Of a stretch of 60,981 bases of DNA, positions 36,723 to 45,170 are shown piece by piece. The translations under genes and the position numbers were made by a program. The notes below the pieces were generated by a model, which saw only the letters and a list, made by a program, of their open reading frames with translations, searched no databases and was not told the origin of the DNA. Each line of letters starts with the position of its first letter. Position 1 is the stretch's first letter. Origin of the DNA: an uncultured Pelagibacteraceae bacterium (GTDB lineage: Bacteria; Pseudomonadota; Alphaproteobacteria; Pelagibacterales; Pelagibacteraceae); NCBI GenBank assembly GCA_902557995.1, contig CACECL010000004.1, positions 1 to 60,981 on the forward strand, read 5' to 3'.

Positions 36723-38014
36723 TAACCAAGCAATCTAATTAATGTTGGTGTTTTTAAAATATTTTTATTTTTTTTGAAAATAGACAGGCAATTATGAATA
36801 TTAGTTTCAGTTGTTTTATGAGTTATAATAACTATTGTTGCCTTATTATTTTTCTTATCAGGTGTCTGGATTAACCTTTTAACTGAAATTTTGTATTTAG
36901 CTAAACGATTAGTTATTTGGGATAATACACCAGGCTTATCTTTTACTTCAAATCTTAAATATAATGAATTTACATAATTATTTACATTATATGGCTTTAA
37001 AGACTTAAGCTTAGAAACACTAACACCGAAAGGTTTTTTTATATTTCCACGCAAAATTGATAACAAATCAGAAAGTAATGATGAAGAAGTAGGACCTGGA
37101 CCAGCTCCCTCCCCTTGCAATACACTTTCTCCAACAGGTTTACCTTGAAGAATTACTGCATTCATTACACCGTTAACATTACCAATATAAGATTTTTTAC
37201 TAACCAAACATGGATGAACGGTTTCAAAAAGATGATCATTCTTTAACTCAGAAATTCCCAACAGCTTTATTCTTAAATCTAATTGATTTGCAATTTTAAT
37301 ATCTTTTAATTCAATTTTTTCTATTCCTTCCATTAAACATTTATGTTTTGAAATTTTACTGTTAAAGGCTAAAGCAGACAAAATTCTAACTTTTGCAAAT
37401 GCGTCAAAACCATTTAAGTCTAATTTAGGATTACCAGGTTCGGCATAACCAAGTATCTGTGCTTTTTTTAAAACGTCAGCAAAATTTTCATTTGAATTTT
37501 CCATTTCAGATAAAATATAATTTGAGGTACCATTCAGAATTCCATAAACCTTTGATATTTTATTTGTTGCTAATCCTTCTTTAATAGATCTTAATATCGG
37601 GATACCTCCAGCAACTGATGCTTCAAATTCCAAATTAACTTTATTTTTTTCTGCAAGTTTTGCTAACTCATTACCGTGTTTTGATATTAAAGCTTTATTA
37701 GGTGTAATAACATGGATTTTATTTTTTAAAGCAGTTTCTACAACCTTTTTAGAAATTCCATCCGATAAACCTATAGCCTCAAATAATATATCAATGTTAT
37801 TTTTTTTAAAAATTTCTAAAGGATTTTTGTAAAATATTTTTTTATTAACTTTAAATTTTCGTTTTTTATTAATACTTCTTGCAGATACAGCAACTACATT
37901 TATTTTTTTACCTGTTTTAAGCTCAATATCTTTCTTTTTTGTATTTAGTTCGTTTAGCAAATAATTGCCCACCTGACCAAGCCCTACTACTACAATATTA
38001 ATTAATTTACTCAT
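36722..38014 (-). CDS. hom: Homoserine dehydrogenase
   Basis: NAD(P)H-dependent conversion of aspartate semialdehyde to homoserine, for threonine and methionine. N-terminal Rossmann motif GLGQVGNYLL, catalytic region EGILNGTSNYIL-like (YGILNGTSNYILSEM), GYAEPGNPKLDLNG, and a C-terminal ACT domain (about 345-430, RFEVKDKPGVLSQITNRLAKY) for feedback control. 430 aa, normal. It feeds the O-acetylhomoserine used by metY further along. Confidence 0.96.
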   Translation of the reverse strand: MSKLINIVVVGLGQVGNYLLNELNTKKKDIELKTGKKINVVAVSARSINKKRKFKVNKKIFYKNPLEIFKKNNIDILFEAIGLSDGISKKVVETALKNKIHVITPNKALISKHGNELAKLAEKNKVNLEFEASVAGGIPILRSIKEGLATNKISKVYGILNGTSNYILSEMENSNENFADVLKKAQILGYAEPGNPKLDLNGFDAFAKVRILSALAFNSKISKHKCLMEGIEKIELKDIKIANQLDLRIKLLGISELKNDHLFETVHPCLVSKKSYIGNVNGVMNAVILQGKPVGESVLQGEGAGPGPTSSSLLSDLLSILRGNIKKPFGVSVSKLKSLKPYNVNNYVNSLYLRFEVKDKPGVLSQITNRLAKYKISVKRLIQTPDKKNNKATIVIITHKTTETNIHNCLSIFKKNKNILKTPTLIRLLG

Positions 38015-38238
38015 TTGCTTATATCTGGATATTTACTTTTTTTTGTATAGTCATCTATATAAATCTCATATTCCTCTAATGTCATTGACGTTATATCGTC
38101 AGCCTTTTTTAATATTTCATTTAATTTTTTTTGATTATTTTTTTTTTCAATAGAATTTTCTGTCCAATATTGAGAATCTTTGTTTAAAGAACAATTGGCT
38201 AATATTAATGAAAAAAAAATTATTATAAATATTCTCAT
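38011..38238 (-). CDS. Small hypothetical lipoprotein (75 aa)
   Basis: Signal peptide with lipobox LANC (Cys16) followed by about 58 charged, asparagine- and lysine-rich residues with the acidic stretch TLEEYEIYIDDYTKKS. No family recognised. It overlaps hom by 4 bp and argC by 4 bp, so it is co-translated with amino-acid biosynthesis genes but need not be related in function. Confidence 0.75.
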   Translation of the reverse strand: MRIFIIIFFSLILANCSLNKDSQYWTENSIEKKNNQKKLNEILKKADDITSMTLEEYEIYIDDYTKKSKYPDISK

Positions 38239-39257
38239 TTTAATCCAGTCTTTTCAGGAAAATTAAATTTATTATTTAAATTTTGTACAGCTTGACCTGC
38301 CCCACCCTTAATCAAATTATCAATAGCAGATAGAATGATTATTTTATTTCTATATTTAGATTTACACACTGAAATATAACAATTGTTAGTATTTATTACG
38401 TCATTGGTGCTTAACAATGTGCCAGACTTTAATATTTTCACAAAACTTTCATTTTTATAAAAACTAATTAATGTTTTTAATACTTTTGATTGTGAAATAT
38501 TATTTTCTAAATCAACATATATAGTACTCAGAATACCTCTAAACATTGGTGATAAGTGAGGAGTAAAACTAAATAAAAATTTTTTTTTAGTAAATTTTCT
38601 TAACATTTGATCTATTTCAGAATTGTGACGATGAAAACCGACTCCGTAAGCACTCAAAGAATGATATAGATTTTTATCTTTATATTTTTTGTGAACACCT
38701 CTACCAGCACCTGAATATCCAGATTTTGAATCAATTATAATATTATTAAATTTAATTAAATTTTTTTTAAATAAAGGATATAGAGGAAGCAATATTGATG
38801 TTGGATAACATCCTGGACATGAAATAATATTATATTTTTTAATCTCTTTTCTATTAATTTCAGGAAGTAAATAAATACCTTTTTTTATTAAATTAGTTGC
38901 TCGATGTTTTTTTTTATACCACTTTAAATAATCAGAAGCTTTTTCTAATCTAAAATCTGCAGCAAGATCGATTAGAGTATGATTTTTGTTTAAATGTTTA
39001 GATATATCTTGTGCTTCCCCATTTGGAAGTGCTGTAAAAATAACATTTACGTCTTTTAATAATTTTTTATTAAATTTTAAAATTTTTGGTAATTTATATT
39101 TAGATAAAGATTTATCATAAGATTTAATGTTTTTACCTACAGAGGAATTTCCGCAAAGGTATCTAATATTGATATATTTGTGTTTAACTAGTAATTTAAT
39201 TAATTGAACACCAATATATCCAGTTGATCCAGCAACTAATGCGTTAAGCTTAGGCAT
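38235..39257 (-). CDS. argC: N-acetyl-gamma-glutamyl-phosphate reductase
   Basis: Third step of arginine/ornithine synthesis. Rossmann motif AGSTGYIGVQLIKLL, the catalytic cysteine in NIISCPGCYPTSILLPLYP, SGAGRGV and FTPHLSPMFRGILSTIY. 340 aa. Its position after rplM-rpsI is a standard alphaproteobacterial arrangement. Confidence 0.96.
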   Translation of the reverse strand: MPKLNALVAGSTGYIGVQLIKLLVKHKYINIRYLCGNSSVGKNIKSYDKSLSKYKLPKILKFNKKLLKDVNVIFTALPNGEAQDISKHLNKNHTLIDLAADFRLEKASDYLKWYKKKHRATNLIKKGIYLLPEINRKEIKKYNIISCPGCYPTSILLPLYPLFKKNLIKFNNIIIDSKSGYSGAGRGVHKKYKDKNLYHSLSAYGVGFHRHNSEIDQMLRKFTKKKFLFSFTPHLSPMFRGILSTIYVDLENNISQSKVLKTLISFYKNESFVKILKSGTLLSTNDVINTNNCYISVCKSKYRNKIIILSAIDNLIKGGAGQAVQNLNNKFNFPEKTGLK

Positions 39258-39290
39258 TTTTTATTATAACAGTTAAAAATTAAAAAAAAA

Positions 39291-39728
39291 TTATCTTTTA
39301 GAGAATTGGAAGCTTCTTCTAGCTTTTCTTCTACCAGGTTTTTTTCTTTCAACTGCTCTTGAGTCTCTGGTAGTAAGTTTCTCTGTTTTTAAGGTGGCTT
39401 TTAGATTTTCATCAAATAATACTAAAGCTTTTGAAATACCGTGAACCATAGCTCCTGCTTGGCCTGTTGGACCTCCACCTTTTACACTACATCTTACATC
39501 ATAGTCTGTAGCTTGATTTATAATTTCAAAAGGTCTCGTAATTTGCATTTTATGAGTTTCATCAGCAAAATAATCACTAAATAATTTCCCATTTACATAA
39601 ATTTTGCCTGAACCTTTTTTTAACCATACTTTTGCAATTGATGTTTTTCTTCTACCAGTAGCGTATTTACTATCTTTAAAATCTAATTTTAATTTAGGAG
39701 ATTTTGAGGCTGATTGAGTATTTTCCAT
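39291..39728 (-). CDS. rpsI: 30S ribosomal protein uS9
   Basis: The N-terminal extension of about 20 residues precedes the S9 core YATGRRKTSIAKVWLKKGSGKIYVNG, VKGGGPTGQAGA and the basic C-terminal tail ending KKARRSFQFSKR, which reaches the P site. One base after rplM. Confidence 0.98.
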   Translation of the reverse strand: MENTQSASKSPKLKLDFKDSKYATGRRKTSIAKVWLKKGSGKIYVNGKLFSDYFADETHKMQITRPFEIINQATDYDVRCSVKGGGPTGQAGAMVHGISKALVLFDENLKATLKTEKLTTRDSRAVERKKPGRRKARRSFQFSKR

Positions 39729-39729
39729 T

Positions 39730-40188
39730 TTAGTTTCTTGCTATATTTTTACTGTTTAATTTATCCAACTCTATTACAGTCGGATTTTGTGCTGAATGCG
39801 GATGTTCATTTCCTGCATAGATTTTTAATTTTGTTAATTGTTTTCTACCCAATACTCCACCAGGTAACATTCTTTTAACTGCCATTTTTAAAGTTTCTCC
39901 AGGTTTTTTTTCATGAAGTTTCTCAGGTGTTGTAACTTTAATTCCACCTGGATGACCAGTGTGTCTGTAATATTTTTTATCTTGAAATTTTTTTCCAGTA
40001 AATTTTGCTTGTTCAATGTTTTTAACAACAACATAATCTCCATCATCCATATGAGGAGTGTATGTAGTTTTATTCTTACCTCTTATAATATTTGAAACTA
40101 CAGTTGCTAATCTTCCAACTACTGCATTCTTCGCGTCTATTTCATACCAAGATGAATTTAATTGGTCTTTTTTAGTGAATTTTGTCAT
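39730..40188 (-). CDS. rplM: 50S ribosomal protein uL13
   Basis: Assembly-initiating large-subunit protein. WYEIDAKNAVVGRLATVVSNIIRGKNKTTYTPHMDDGD, YRHTGHPGG and KRMLPGGVLGRKQLTKLKIYAGNEHPH are diagnostic. First gene of rplM-rpsI-argC, divergent from the metY leader. The region before the ATG lacks a clear Shine-Dalgarno sequence. Confidence 0.98.
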   Translation of the reverse strand: MTKFTKKDQLNSSWYEIDAKNAVVGRLATVVSNIIRGKNKTTYTPHMDDGDYVVVKNIEQAKFTGKKFQDKKYYRHTGHPGGIKVTTPEKLHEKKPGETLKMAVKRMLPGGVLGRKQLTKLKIYAGNEHPHSAQNPTVIELDKLNSKNIARN

Positions 40189-40198
40189 TGTGCGAGGA

Positions 40199-40226
40199 TT
40201 AATACTATTAATAATTACAAAGTCAA
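40199..40226 (-). promoter_or_regulatory. Candidate promoter for rplM-rpsI
   Basis: On the minus strand TTGACT (40226-40221) and TATTAA (40204-40199) are separated by 16 bp, a good sigma-70 match. Transcription would begin a few bases before the rplM ATG at 40188, leaving almost no leader. AT-rich chance matches are common, so this is tentative. Confidence 0.35.
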
Positions 40227-40267
40227 TTTTATATTTAGCTTGAAATATGTAGCTAATATGCTAAAAA

Positions 40268-40315
40268 ACAGTTGCCGATTTGATCCTATTGCGGGCTTAT
40301 AACTGCTAAAAAGGA
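40268..40315 (+). ncRNA. SAM-II riboswitch
   Basis: S-adenosylmethionine-binding H-type pseudoknot in the metY leader. The sequence carries the SAM-II core GATTTGATCCTATTGC and GCTAAAAAGG. P1 GCC/GGC (40274-40276 with 40294-40296) and pseudoknot pairs CC/GG (40285-40286 with 40313-40314) and GC/GC (40291-40292 with 40305-40306) can form; CAGTT/AACTG (40269-40273 with 40301-40305) is a further complementary pair. No terminator is seen just after it. Confidence 0.85.
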
Positions 40316-40338
40316 AACTTCATAAAATTAATAAAATC

Positions 40339-40397
40339 GGTAGGCATTTGAACTGTATTGTGCGCCTAACATAATGTTGAAGCACTAAAAAAGGAGT
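40339..40397 (+). ncRNA. SAM-V riboswitch overlapping the metY ribosome-binding site
   Basis: Second SAM aptamer, 23 bp after the SAM-II. It shares the core CATTTGAACTGTATTG. P1 TAGGC/GCCTA (40341-40345 with 40364-40368), a small hairpin ACAT/ATGT, and pseudoknot GTGC/GCAC (40360-40363 with 40382-40385) are visible. The 3' strand runs into AAAAAAGGAG, the Shine-Dalgarno of metY, so ligand binding should block translation. Tandem SAM-II/SAM-V leaders have been described in Pelagibacter-like bacteria. Confidence 0.85.
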
Positions 40398-40400
40398 AAC

Positions 40401-41729
40401 ATGACTAAAAAAAGAAATAACCCTGAAACTATTGCCATACATGGTGGTGACTATAGGAGTGATCCAGCGACGAACGCAGTAGCTGTTCCAATTTATAGAA
40501 CAACATCATACCAATTTAACAACACAGAGCACGCTGCTAACCTTTTCGCTCTTAAAGAATTTGGTAACATATACACTCGTATAATGAACCCTACAAATGA
40601 TGTCCTAGAAAAAAGAGTTGCTGCTCTTGAAGGAGGTCTCTCATGTGTAACTGTATCTTCAGGACAAACCGCTTCAACATTTGCTGTATTAAATGTAGCT
40701 CAAGCCGGCGACAATATAGTAAGCTCAACTGATCTTTATGGTGGTACAGTGTCTTTATTCACACATACACTTAGCAAACTTGGGATAGAGATAAGATATG
40801 CAGATCCAAGTAATCCTGAAAATTTTGAAAAGTTAATAGATGATAAAACTAGAGCTTTTTACGGTGAAACCTTACCAAATCCATATTTAAGGGTGTTTCC
40901 AATAAAGGAAATTTCTGACATTGGAAGAAAATATAATATTCCACTAATAATGGATAACACAGCTGCACCAGTAATATGCAGACCGATTGAACATGGAGCT
41001 GCAGTAGTAATTCACTCACTTACAAAATATATAGGTGGACATGGTACAGCAGTTGCAGGAAGTATAGTTGATAGTGGTAACTTTGATTGGACCGCAGATC
41101 CCAAAAGACAACCTTTATTTAATGAACCAGATAATAGTTATGGTGGTGTTATTTGGGGAAAGGCCGTACCAGAACTAACTGGTGCCAATGTACCATTTGC
41201 AGTTAGGGCAAGAGTTTGTTTACTAAGAGATTTGGGATCAGCTCTGGCTCCAGATAATGCTTTTGCAATAATTCAAGGACTTGAAACAGTTGCTTTAAGA
41301 ATGAGACAACATTGTGCTAATGCTGAATATGTAGTTGATTTTCTTAAAAAGCATAAAGAAGTTACAAAAGTTATTTATTCTACTGAACATGATAAACCTA
41401 TTGCTGATAGAGCAAAAAAATATCTTAAAGGTGGAAATGGACCAATGATTGGTATCGAACTTAAAGGTGGTATTGAAGCTGGTAAAAAATTTATCGAGTC
41501 TTTAAAGATGTTCTATCATGTTGCTAATATTGGTGATGCTAGAAGTTTAGCAATACACCCAGCAAGTACAACTCATAGTCAATTAAATGATAAAGAACTA
41601 GCTGCATCAGGTGTTACACAAAGCTATGTAAGACTTTGTATCGGCATTGAGCACATTGATGATATAATTGAGGATCTAGATCAAGCATTGAATAAATCAT
41701 CAAAGGGCAATTTGAAAGCTGTAAGCTAA
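40401..41729 (+). CDS. metY: O-acetylhomoserine sulfhydrylase (aminocarboxypropyltransferase)
   Basis: PLP enzyme making homocysteine from O-acetylhomoserine and sulfide (or methionine from methanethiol). The Cys/Met metabolism fold is complete over 442 aa: TTSYQFNNTEHAANLFALKEFGNIYTRIMNPT, SSGQTAS, the PLP lysine in VVIHSLTKYIGGHGTAVAGSIVD, and LAIHPASTTHSQL. The preceding tandem SAM riboswitches give end-product control. A hairpin terminator follows. Confidence 0.96.
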   Translation: MTKKRNNPETIAIHGGDYRSDPATNAVAVPIYRTTSYQFNNTEHAANLFALKEFGNIYTRIMNPTNDVLEKRVAALEGGLSCVTVSSGQTASTFAVLNVAQAGDNIVSSTDLYGGTVSLFTHTLSKLGIEIRYADPSNPENFEKLIDDKTRAFYGETLPNPYLRVFPIKEISDIGRKYNIPLIMDNTAAPVICRPIEHGAAVVIHSLTKYIGGHGTAVAGSIVDSGNFDWTADPKRQPLFNEPDNSYGGVIWGKAVPELTGANVPFAVRARVCLLRDLGSALAPDNAFAIIQGLETVALRMRQHCANAEYVVDFLKKHKEVTKVIYSTEHDKPIADRAKKYLKGGNGPMIGIELKGGIEAGKKFIESLKMFYHVANIGDARSLAIHPASTTHSQLNDKELAASGVTQSYVRLCIGIEHIDDIIEDLDQALNKSSKGNLKAVS

Positions 41730-41754
41730 TTTGAGGTTTTAATGTCAACAAATA

Positions 41755-41785
41755 GAAACTAATAAATAGTTTCTTTATATTTTAC
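41755..41785 (+). terminator. Rho-independent terminator of metY
   Basis: Stem GAAACTA/TAGTTTC (41755-41761 and 41767-41773), loop ATAAA, followed by a T-rich run TTCTTTATATTTT. It overlaps the last codons and stop of convergent ctaA, so the two gene ends share the sequence. Confidence 0.6.
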
Positions 41786-42784
41786 AATATAAAGAAAATA
41801 TAAAGTTGAAAGTATTATTATAATAGAATTTATCTGGTGTAGAGATGCATAGAACATTTTTACTCCAGATAAAATCGTAAGAACTCCCAAAACAATTTGA
41901 AACAATAAAGAAATTCCAATAGTAAGGATTGGAATTCTTAAATTTATATTCCCATTTTTTAAAATAAAAAAAAGCATATAAAAATATATTATGACAATTA
42001 AATAAGCTAAATTTCTGTGAATAAATTGAACAAGTGATTGATCATCAAATACTTTGAGACTAAAAAAATCACTGATCATACTGTCATCAGGAAAGTATGA
42101 TGAACCCATTAAAGGCCATGTATTATAAATTTTTCCTGCATCCATACCAGAGACAAAAGCACCAATTATTAATTGTAAAAATAATAATAAAAGAAAAAAT
42201 TTAATTGGTTTTAATTGAATATTAATTTGATTAATTCTTATATTTGTTAGTTTTAAAAACTTCCAGAAAACTAAAGATAAAATAACAAAAGCAATAAATA
42301 AATGTAGTGATAATCTATAATGACTAACATCAACTCTATCAACTAAACCACTTGAAACCATGTACCATCCAATAAATCCTTGAAAACACACTAAGAAAAA
42401 AATAATTGAATATTCTCTTAAAATCCAAAAACCATTTTTAATTGTAAAATAAATCATTGGCAAAAGAACAGTTAGACCAATTAATCTCCCCAATTGGCGA
42501 TGAGCCCATTCCCACCAAAAAATTATTTTAAATTCATTTAAAGTCATATTGAAATTTTGCTCTTGAAATTCAGGTATTGTTTTATAAAGATCAAAATATT
42601 CTATCCACTTATCACTTGTTAAAGGAGGCAATGCACCAACAAAAAGCTCCCAAGTAGTAATAGATAGGCCAGAGTCTGTTAATCTAGTTAGGCCACCTAC
42701 TAAAATAATAAGAACTATCATCACTAATAAAGTGATCATCCATATTTTTAATTGAGAATTTAAAGAATAATTCTGACTGTACAT
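41759..42784 (-). CDS. ctaA: Heme A synthase
   Basis: Oxidises the C8 methyl of heme O to give heme A for cytochrome aa3 oxidase; Cox15/CtaA type with eight helices in 341 aa. Haem-ligand histidines are seen in EWAHRQLGRLIG, VSHYRLSLHLFIAF, QFIHRNLAYL and SLHQINSI. The start VGGLTRLTDSGLSITTWE block is diagnostic. Single gene, divergent from chorismate mutase. Confidence 0.96.
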   Translation of the reverse strand: MYSQNYSLNSQLKIWMITLLVMIVLIILVGGLTRLTDSGLSITTWELFVGALPPLTSDKWIEYFDLYKTIPEFQEQNFNMTLNEFKIIFWWEWAHRQLGRLIGLTVLLPMIYFTIKNGFWILREYSIIFFLVCFQGFIGWYMVSSGLVDRVDVSHYRLSLHLFIAFVILSLVFWKFLKLTNIRINQINIQLKPIKFFLLLLFLQLIIGAFVSGMDAGKIYNTWPLMGSSYFPDDSMISDFFSLKVFDDQSLVQFIHRNLAYLIVIIYFYMLFFILKNGNINLRIPILTIGISLLFQIVLGVLTILSGVKMFYASLHQINSIIIILSTLYFLYIVKYKETIY

Positions 42785-42827
42785 GATTAAATAAATATAA
42801 TAATTATTATTTAAACCAATAAATTAA

Positions 42828-43118
42828 ATGTCGCCTAAAAACAAAAAAAAATTAGAAATAATAAGATCTAAATTGGATAGGTTAGATAATAAGTTATTAT
42901 CTTTAATTAAATATAGAACAAATCTTGTAAAAGAAGTTTTAAAGCTTAAAGAATTTAAAAAAGAAATAGTAGATAAAAAGCGAATCAATTTTATACTTAA
43001 AAAAATTCACTCAAAATCTAAAAAACTAAAGATTGATCCTAAAATTACTAATCGTATATGGAAAAATATGATTTTGTCTTATATCGATTACGAAAAGAGA
43101 AACTTTAAAAAAAAATAA
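42828..43118 (+). CDS. Chorismate mutase, AroQ type
   Basis: A 96-aa all-helical protein of the AroQ family, converting chorismate to prephenate. IRSKLDRLDNKLLSLIKYRTNLVKEVLKLKEF carries the expected Arg, Asp and Lys residues, and a KKRINFILKKIH segment follows. A stand-alone domain without prephenate dehydratase. It stops on the base before the convergent rpmG stop. Confidence 0.9.
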   Translation: MSPKNKKKLEIIRSKLDRLDNKLLSLIKYRTNLVKEVLKLKEFKKEIVDKKRINFILKKIHSKSKKLKIDPKITNRIWKNMILSYIDYEKRNFKKK

Positions 43119-43310
43119 TTACTTACTGTGTGGTGGAAGCTTTTTTTCCACAAATATTTCGTGTTTTCTAGTATCCGGATTGTATTTCTTTGCTGAAAGT
43201 TTAACTTTGGCCTTCTCACCTCCAGCAGGTTTTTTTATATAATAGAAGTAAGGGCTATCAGGTTTAGCTTCTGGAACCATTCTTACTTTAACGTGCGTTT
43301 TTTTTGCCAT
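43119..43310 (-). CDS. rpmG: 50S ribosomal protein bL33
   Basis: A 63-aa L33: KKTHVKVRMVPEAK..., FYYIKKPAGGEKAKVKLSAKKYNPDTRKHEIFVEKKL. It has no zinc-binding cysteines (the zinc-independent form) and an insert near the PAG segment. Its start lies inside the 3' end of the merR-type gene (23 bp overlap). Confidence 0.93.
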   Translation of the reverse strand: MAKKTHVKVRMVPEAKPDSPYFYYIKKPAGGEKAKVKLSAKKYNPDTRKHEIFVEKKLPPHSK

Positions 43311-43671
43311 TTTTTAATTCTTTTAATTTATTAGAAATTTTTAATAACTTATTTCTTAAATTTTCAGTCCTTATAGATTTATCTGCAATTTCGTCAAGCT
43401 TTAAAGAATCTTCATTATTTAATATTTTTTTTACACCCTTTATTGTCATACCTTGATCTTTAAGTAAAAATTTTACTTTTTTAAGAAGATTTATTGTCTT
43501 TTCATCATAATATCTTCTATTAGAATTTAATATCTTTGGTTTAATTTGTTTAAATTGAGTTTCCCAAAATCTAATAACATGTGTCGGTAAAGCACCTTTA
43601 TCATTTGATTTAAGATTTAATATTCTAGCTACTTCACCAATAGTTTTGTAAGCGCTATTTGATTTATCCAT
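43288..43671 (-). CDS. MerR-family transcriptional regulator
   Basis: A 127-aa regulator with a winged-helix DNA-binding domain (about 8-75: YKTIGEVARILN, LPTHVIRFWETQFKQIKPKILNSNRRYYDEKTINLLKKVKFLL) and a short coiled-coil tail instead of a metal- or drug-binding domain. The place directly after ihfA is conserved in alphaproteobacteria; target unknown. It overlaps ihfA by 8 bp. Confidence 0.9.
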   Translation of the reverse strand: MDKSNSAYKTIGEVARILNLKSNDKGALPTHVIRFWETQFKQIKPKILNSNRRYYDEKTINLLKKVKFLLKDQGMTIKGVKKILNNEDSLKLDEIADKSIRTENLRNKLLKISNKLKELKNGKKNAR

Positions 43672-43963
43672 TATCCTTTAAATTAACAAATTCTTTAAAT
43701 TCCTTTGATGGCTTAAACAATACGACATCTCTGCTTGAAATTACTTTTGTTTCTTTAGTTTTTGGGTTTCTACCTATCCTAGATTTTTTTTGTCTAATAG
43801 AAAAAGTTCCAAATTTAGATAATTTTAATTTTTTTTCGTTTTTGATGTTAGTAACTATAGTTGATAAAAAATCCTCAATTAAATTTTCTGATATTTGTTT
43901 TGAAAAACCAAGCTGCATATAAACCAAATTAACTAAGTCTTTTTTAGTTAAATTAATTCTCAT
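43664..43963 (-). CDS. ihfA: Integration host factor subunit alpha
   Basis: DNA-bending architectural protein of the HU/IHF family, 99 aa. LTKKDLVNLVYMQLGFSKQISENLIEDFLSTI forms the helical base; the beta-arm has RKKSRIGRNPKTKETKVISSRDVVLFKPS with the intercalating proline. The position between plsX and merR supports the alpha rather than beta or HU assignment. It starts 1 bp after plsX, where fabH usually lies. Confidence 0.92.
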   Translation of the reverse strand: MRINLTKKDLVNLVYMQLGFSKQISENLIEDFLSTIVTNIKNEKKLKLSKFGTFSIRQKKSRIGRNPKTKETKVISSRDVVLFKPSKEFKEFVNLKDNG

Positions 43964-43964
43964 A

Positions 43965-44966
43965 TTAAATATTTTGCTTAATCTTTTCTATCAAATTACC
44001 TTTTACAATTCTATGACAAACATCTAGAGAGTTTGAAAAGCCAATATAATCAGTTCCTCCATGACTTTTTACAACTGGAGAGTCTAAACCAATAAAAATT
44101 GCTCCATTATATAGTCTTGGATCTAGTCTTTTCTTAAATTTCGTTAAGTTTGATATATTTAATAAAGATGAAATTTTACCTATTAATGTACCTGTCATCG
44201 CATTTTTTAATTCACTAGTTATAAAATTGGCAGTACCCTCTGCTGTTTTTAATGCAACATTTCCTGTAAAACCGTCTGAAACTATTACATTAACTTCTCC
44301 ATCCATTAGATGATTTCCCTCAATGTAACCAGCAAAGTTATAATTATCTGATTTTTTTTCATTTAATAATTGATAAGTTTCTTTGATAGTCTCATTTCCT
44401 TTTAATTCTTCTGAACCGATATTTAATAATGCTACATTTGGTTTGTCGTTCGGATAAAGTGAGGTATATAAAGAAGCTCCCATAATTGAAAAGTCTGATA
44501 AATTTTTAGAACTACATTCAATGTTGGCACCTAAATCCAATACAACACTCATACCCTTTTTATTTGGCCATAAAGCAGATAAAGCTGGTTTGTCTATATT
44601 TTCTATCATTTTTAAATTCAATTTCGATACAACTAACAATGCACCTGTGTTACCTGCTGATATAACTATATCTGCTTGTTTATCTCTAACACTTTGGATG
44701 GCAAGCCACATACTAGTGTCTTTACCTCTTTTTGCACCCTCTAAAGGACTATCAGTGCTTTCAATTTTTTTCTCTGTATGAATTAATTCAAAAAATTCTG
44801 TAGGTATTTTTCTTCTAATTAATGGATCTATTTTATTTTTGTCCCCAAAAATTTTAAAAAAATTATTTTTATTAGTAGAATGATTTAAAATAATACCATC
44901 TATTATTTTCTTTGGTGAACCATCACCACCCATTGCATCTACTGCAATTTTTATCAAATCTGACAT
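43965..44966 (-). CDS. plsX: Phosphate acyltransferase PlsX
   Basis: Makes acyl-phosphate from acyl-ACP for phospholipid synthesis. IAVDAMGGDGSPKKIIDGI, SAGNTGALL, KPALSALWPNKKG and VIVSDGFTGNVALKTAEG are the family blocks; 333 aa is normal. In the rpmF-plsX-ihfA-merR cluster. Confidence 0.96.
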   Translation of the reverse strand: MSDLIKIAVDAMGGDGSPKKIIDGIILNHSTNKNNFFKIFGDKNKIDPLIRRKIPTEFFELIHTEKKIESTDSPLEGAKRGKDTSMWLAIQSVRDKQADIVISAGNTGALLVVSKLNLKMIENIDKPALSALWPNKKGMSVVLDLGANIECSSKNLSDFSIMGASLYTSLYPNDKPNVALLNIGSEELKGNETIKETYQLLNEKKSDNYNFAGYIEGNHLMDGEVNVIVSDGFTGNVALKTAEGTANFITSELKNAMTGTLIGKISSLLNISNLTKFKKRLDPRLYNGAIFIGLDSPVVKSHGGTDYIGFSNSLDVCHRIVKGNLIEKIKQNI

Positions 44967-44985
44967 TTTAATAGATTATTATATA

Positions 44986-45168
44986 CTATTCTTTTGGGTC
45001 TAAAACTTGTCTTCCCTTGTACATACCAGTTTTAAAGTCTAAATGATGAGATAATCTGTATTCACCTGATTTTTTATCTTCAACTATGTTTTTAGTTGAA
45101 AATTTCATAGTTTGAGCTCTTCTCATTCCAGTTCTGGATGGGGTTTGTTTTCGTTTTGGTACAGCCAT
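44986..45168 (-). CDS. rpmF: 50S ribosomal protein bL32
   Basis: A 60-aa L32: [22 protein letters not shown] at the start and a [23 protein letters not shown] tail, as in alphaproteobacteria; no zinc cysteines. 2 bp after the CBP3-like gene and 19 bp before plsX. Confidence 0.97.
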   Translation of the reverse strand: MAVPKRKQTPSRTGMRRAQTMKFSTKNIVEDKKSGEYRLSHHLDFKTGMYKGRQVLDPKE

Positions 45169-45170
45169 AA

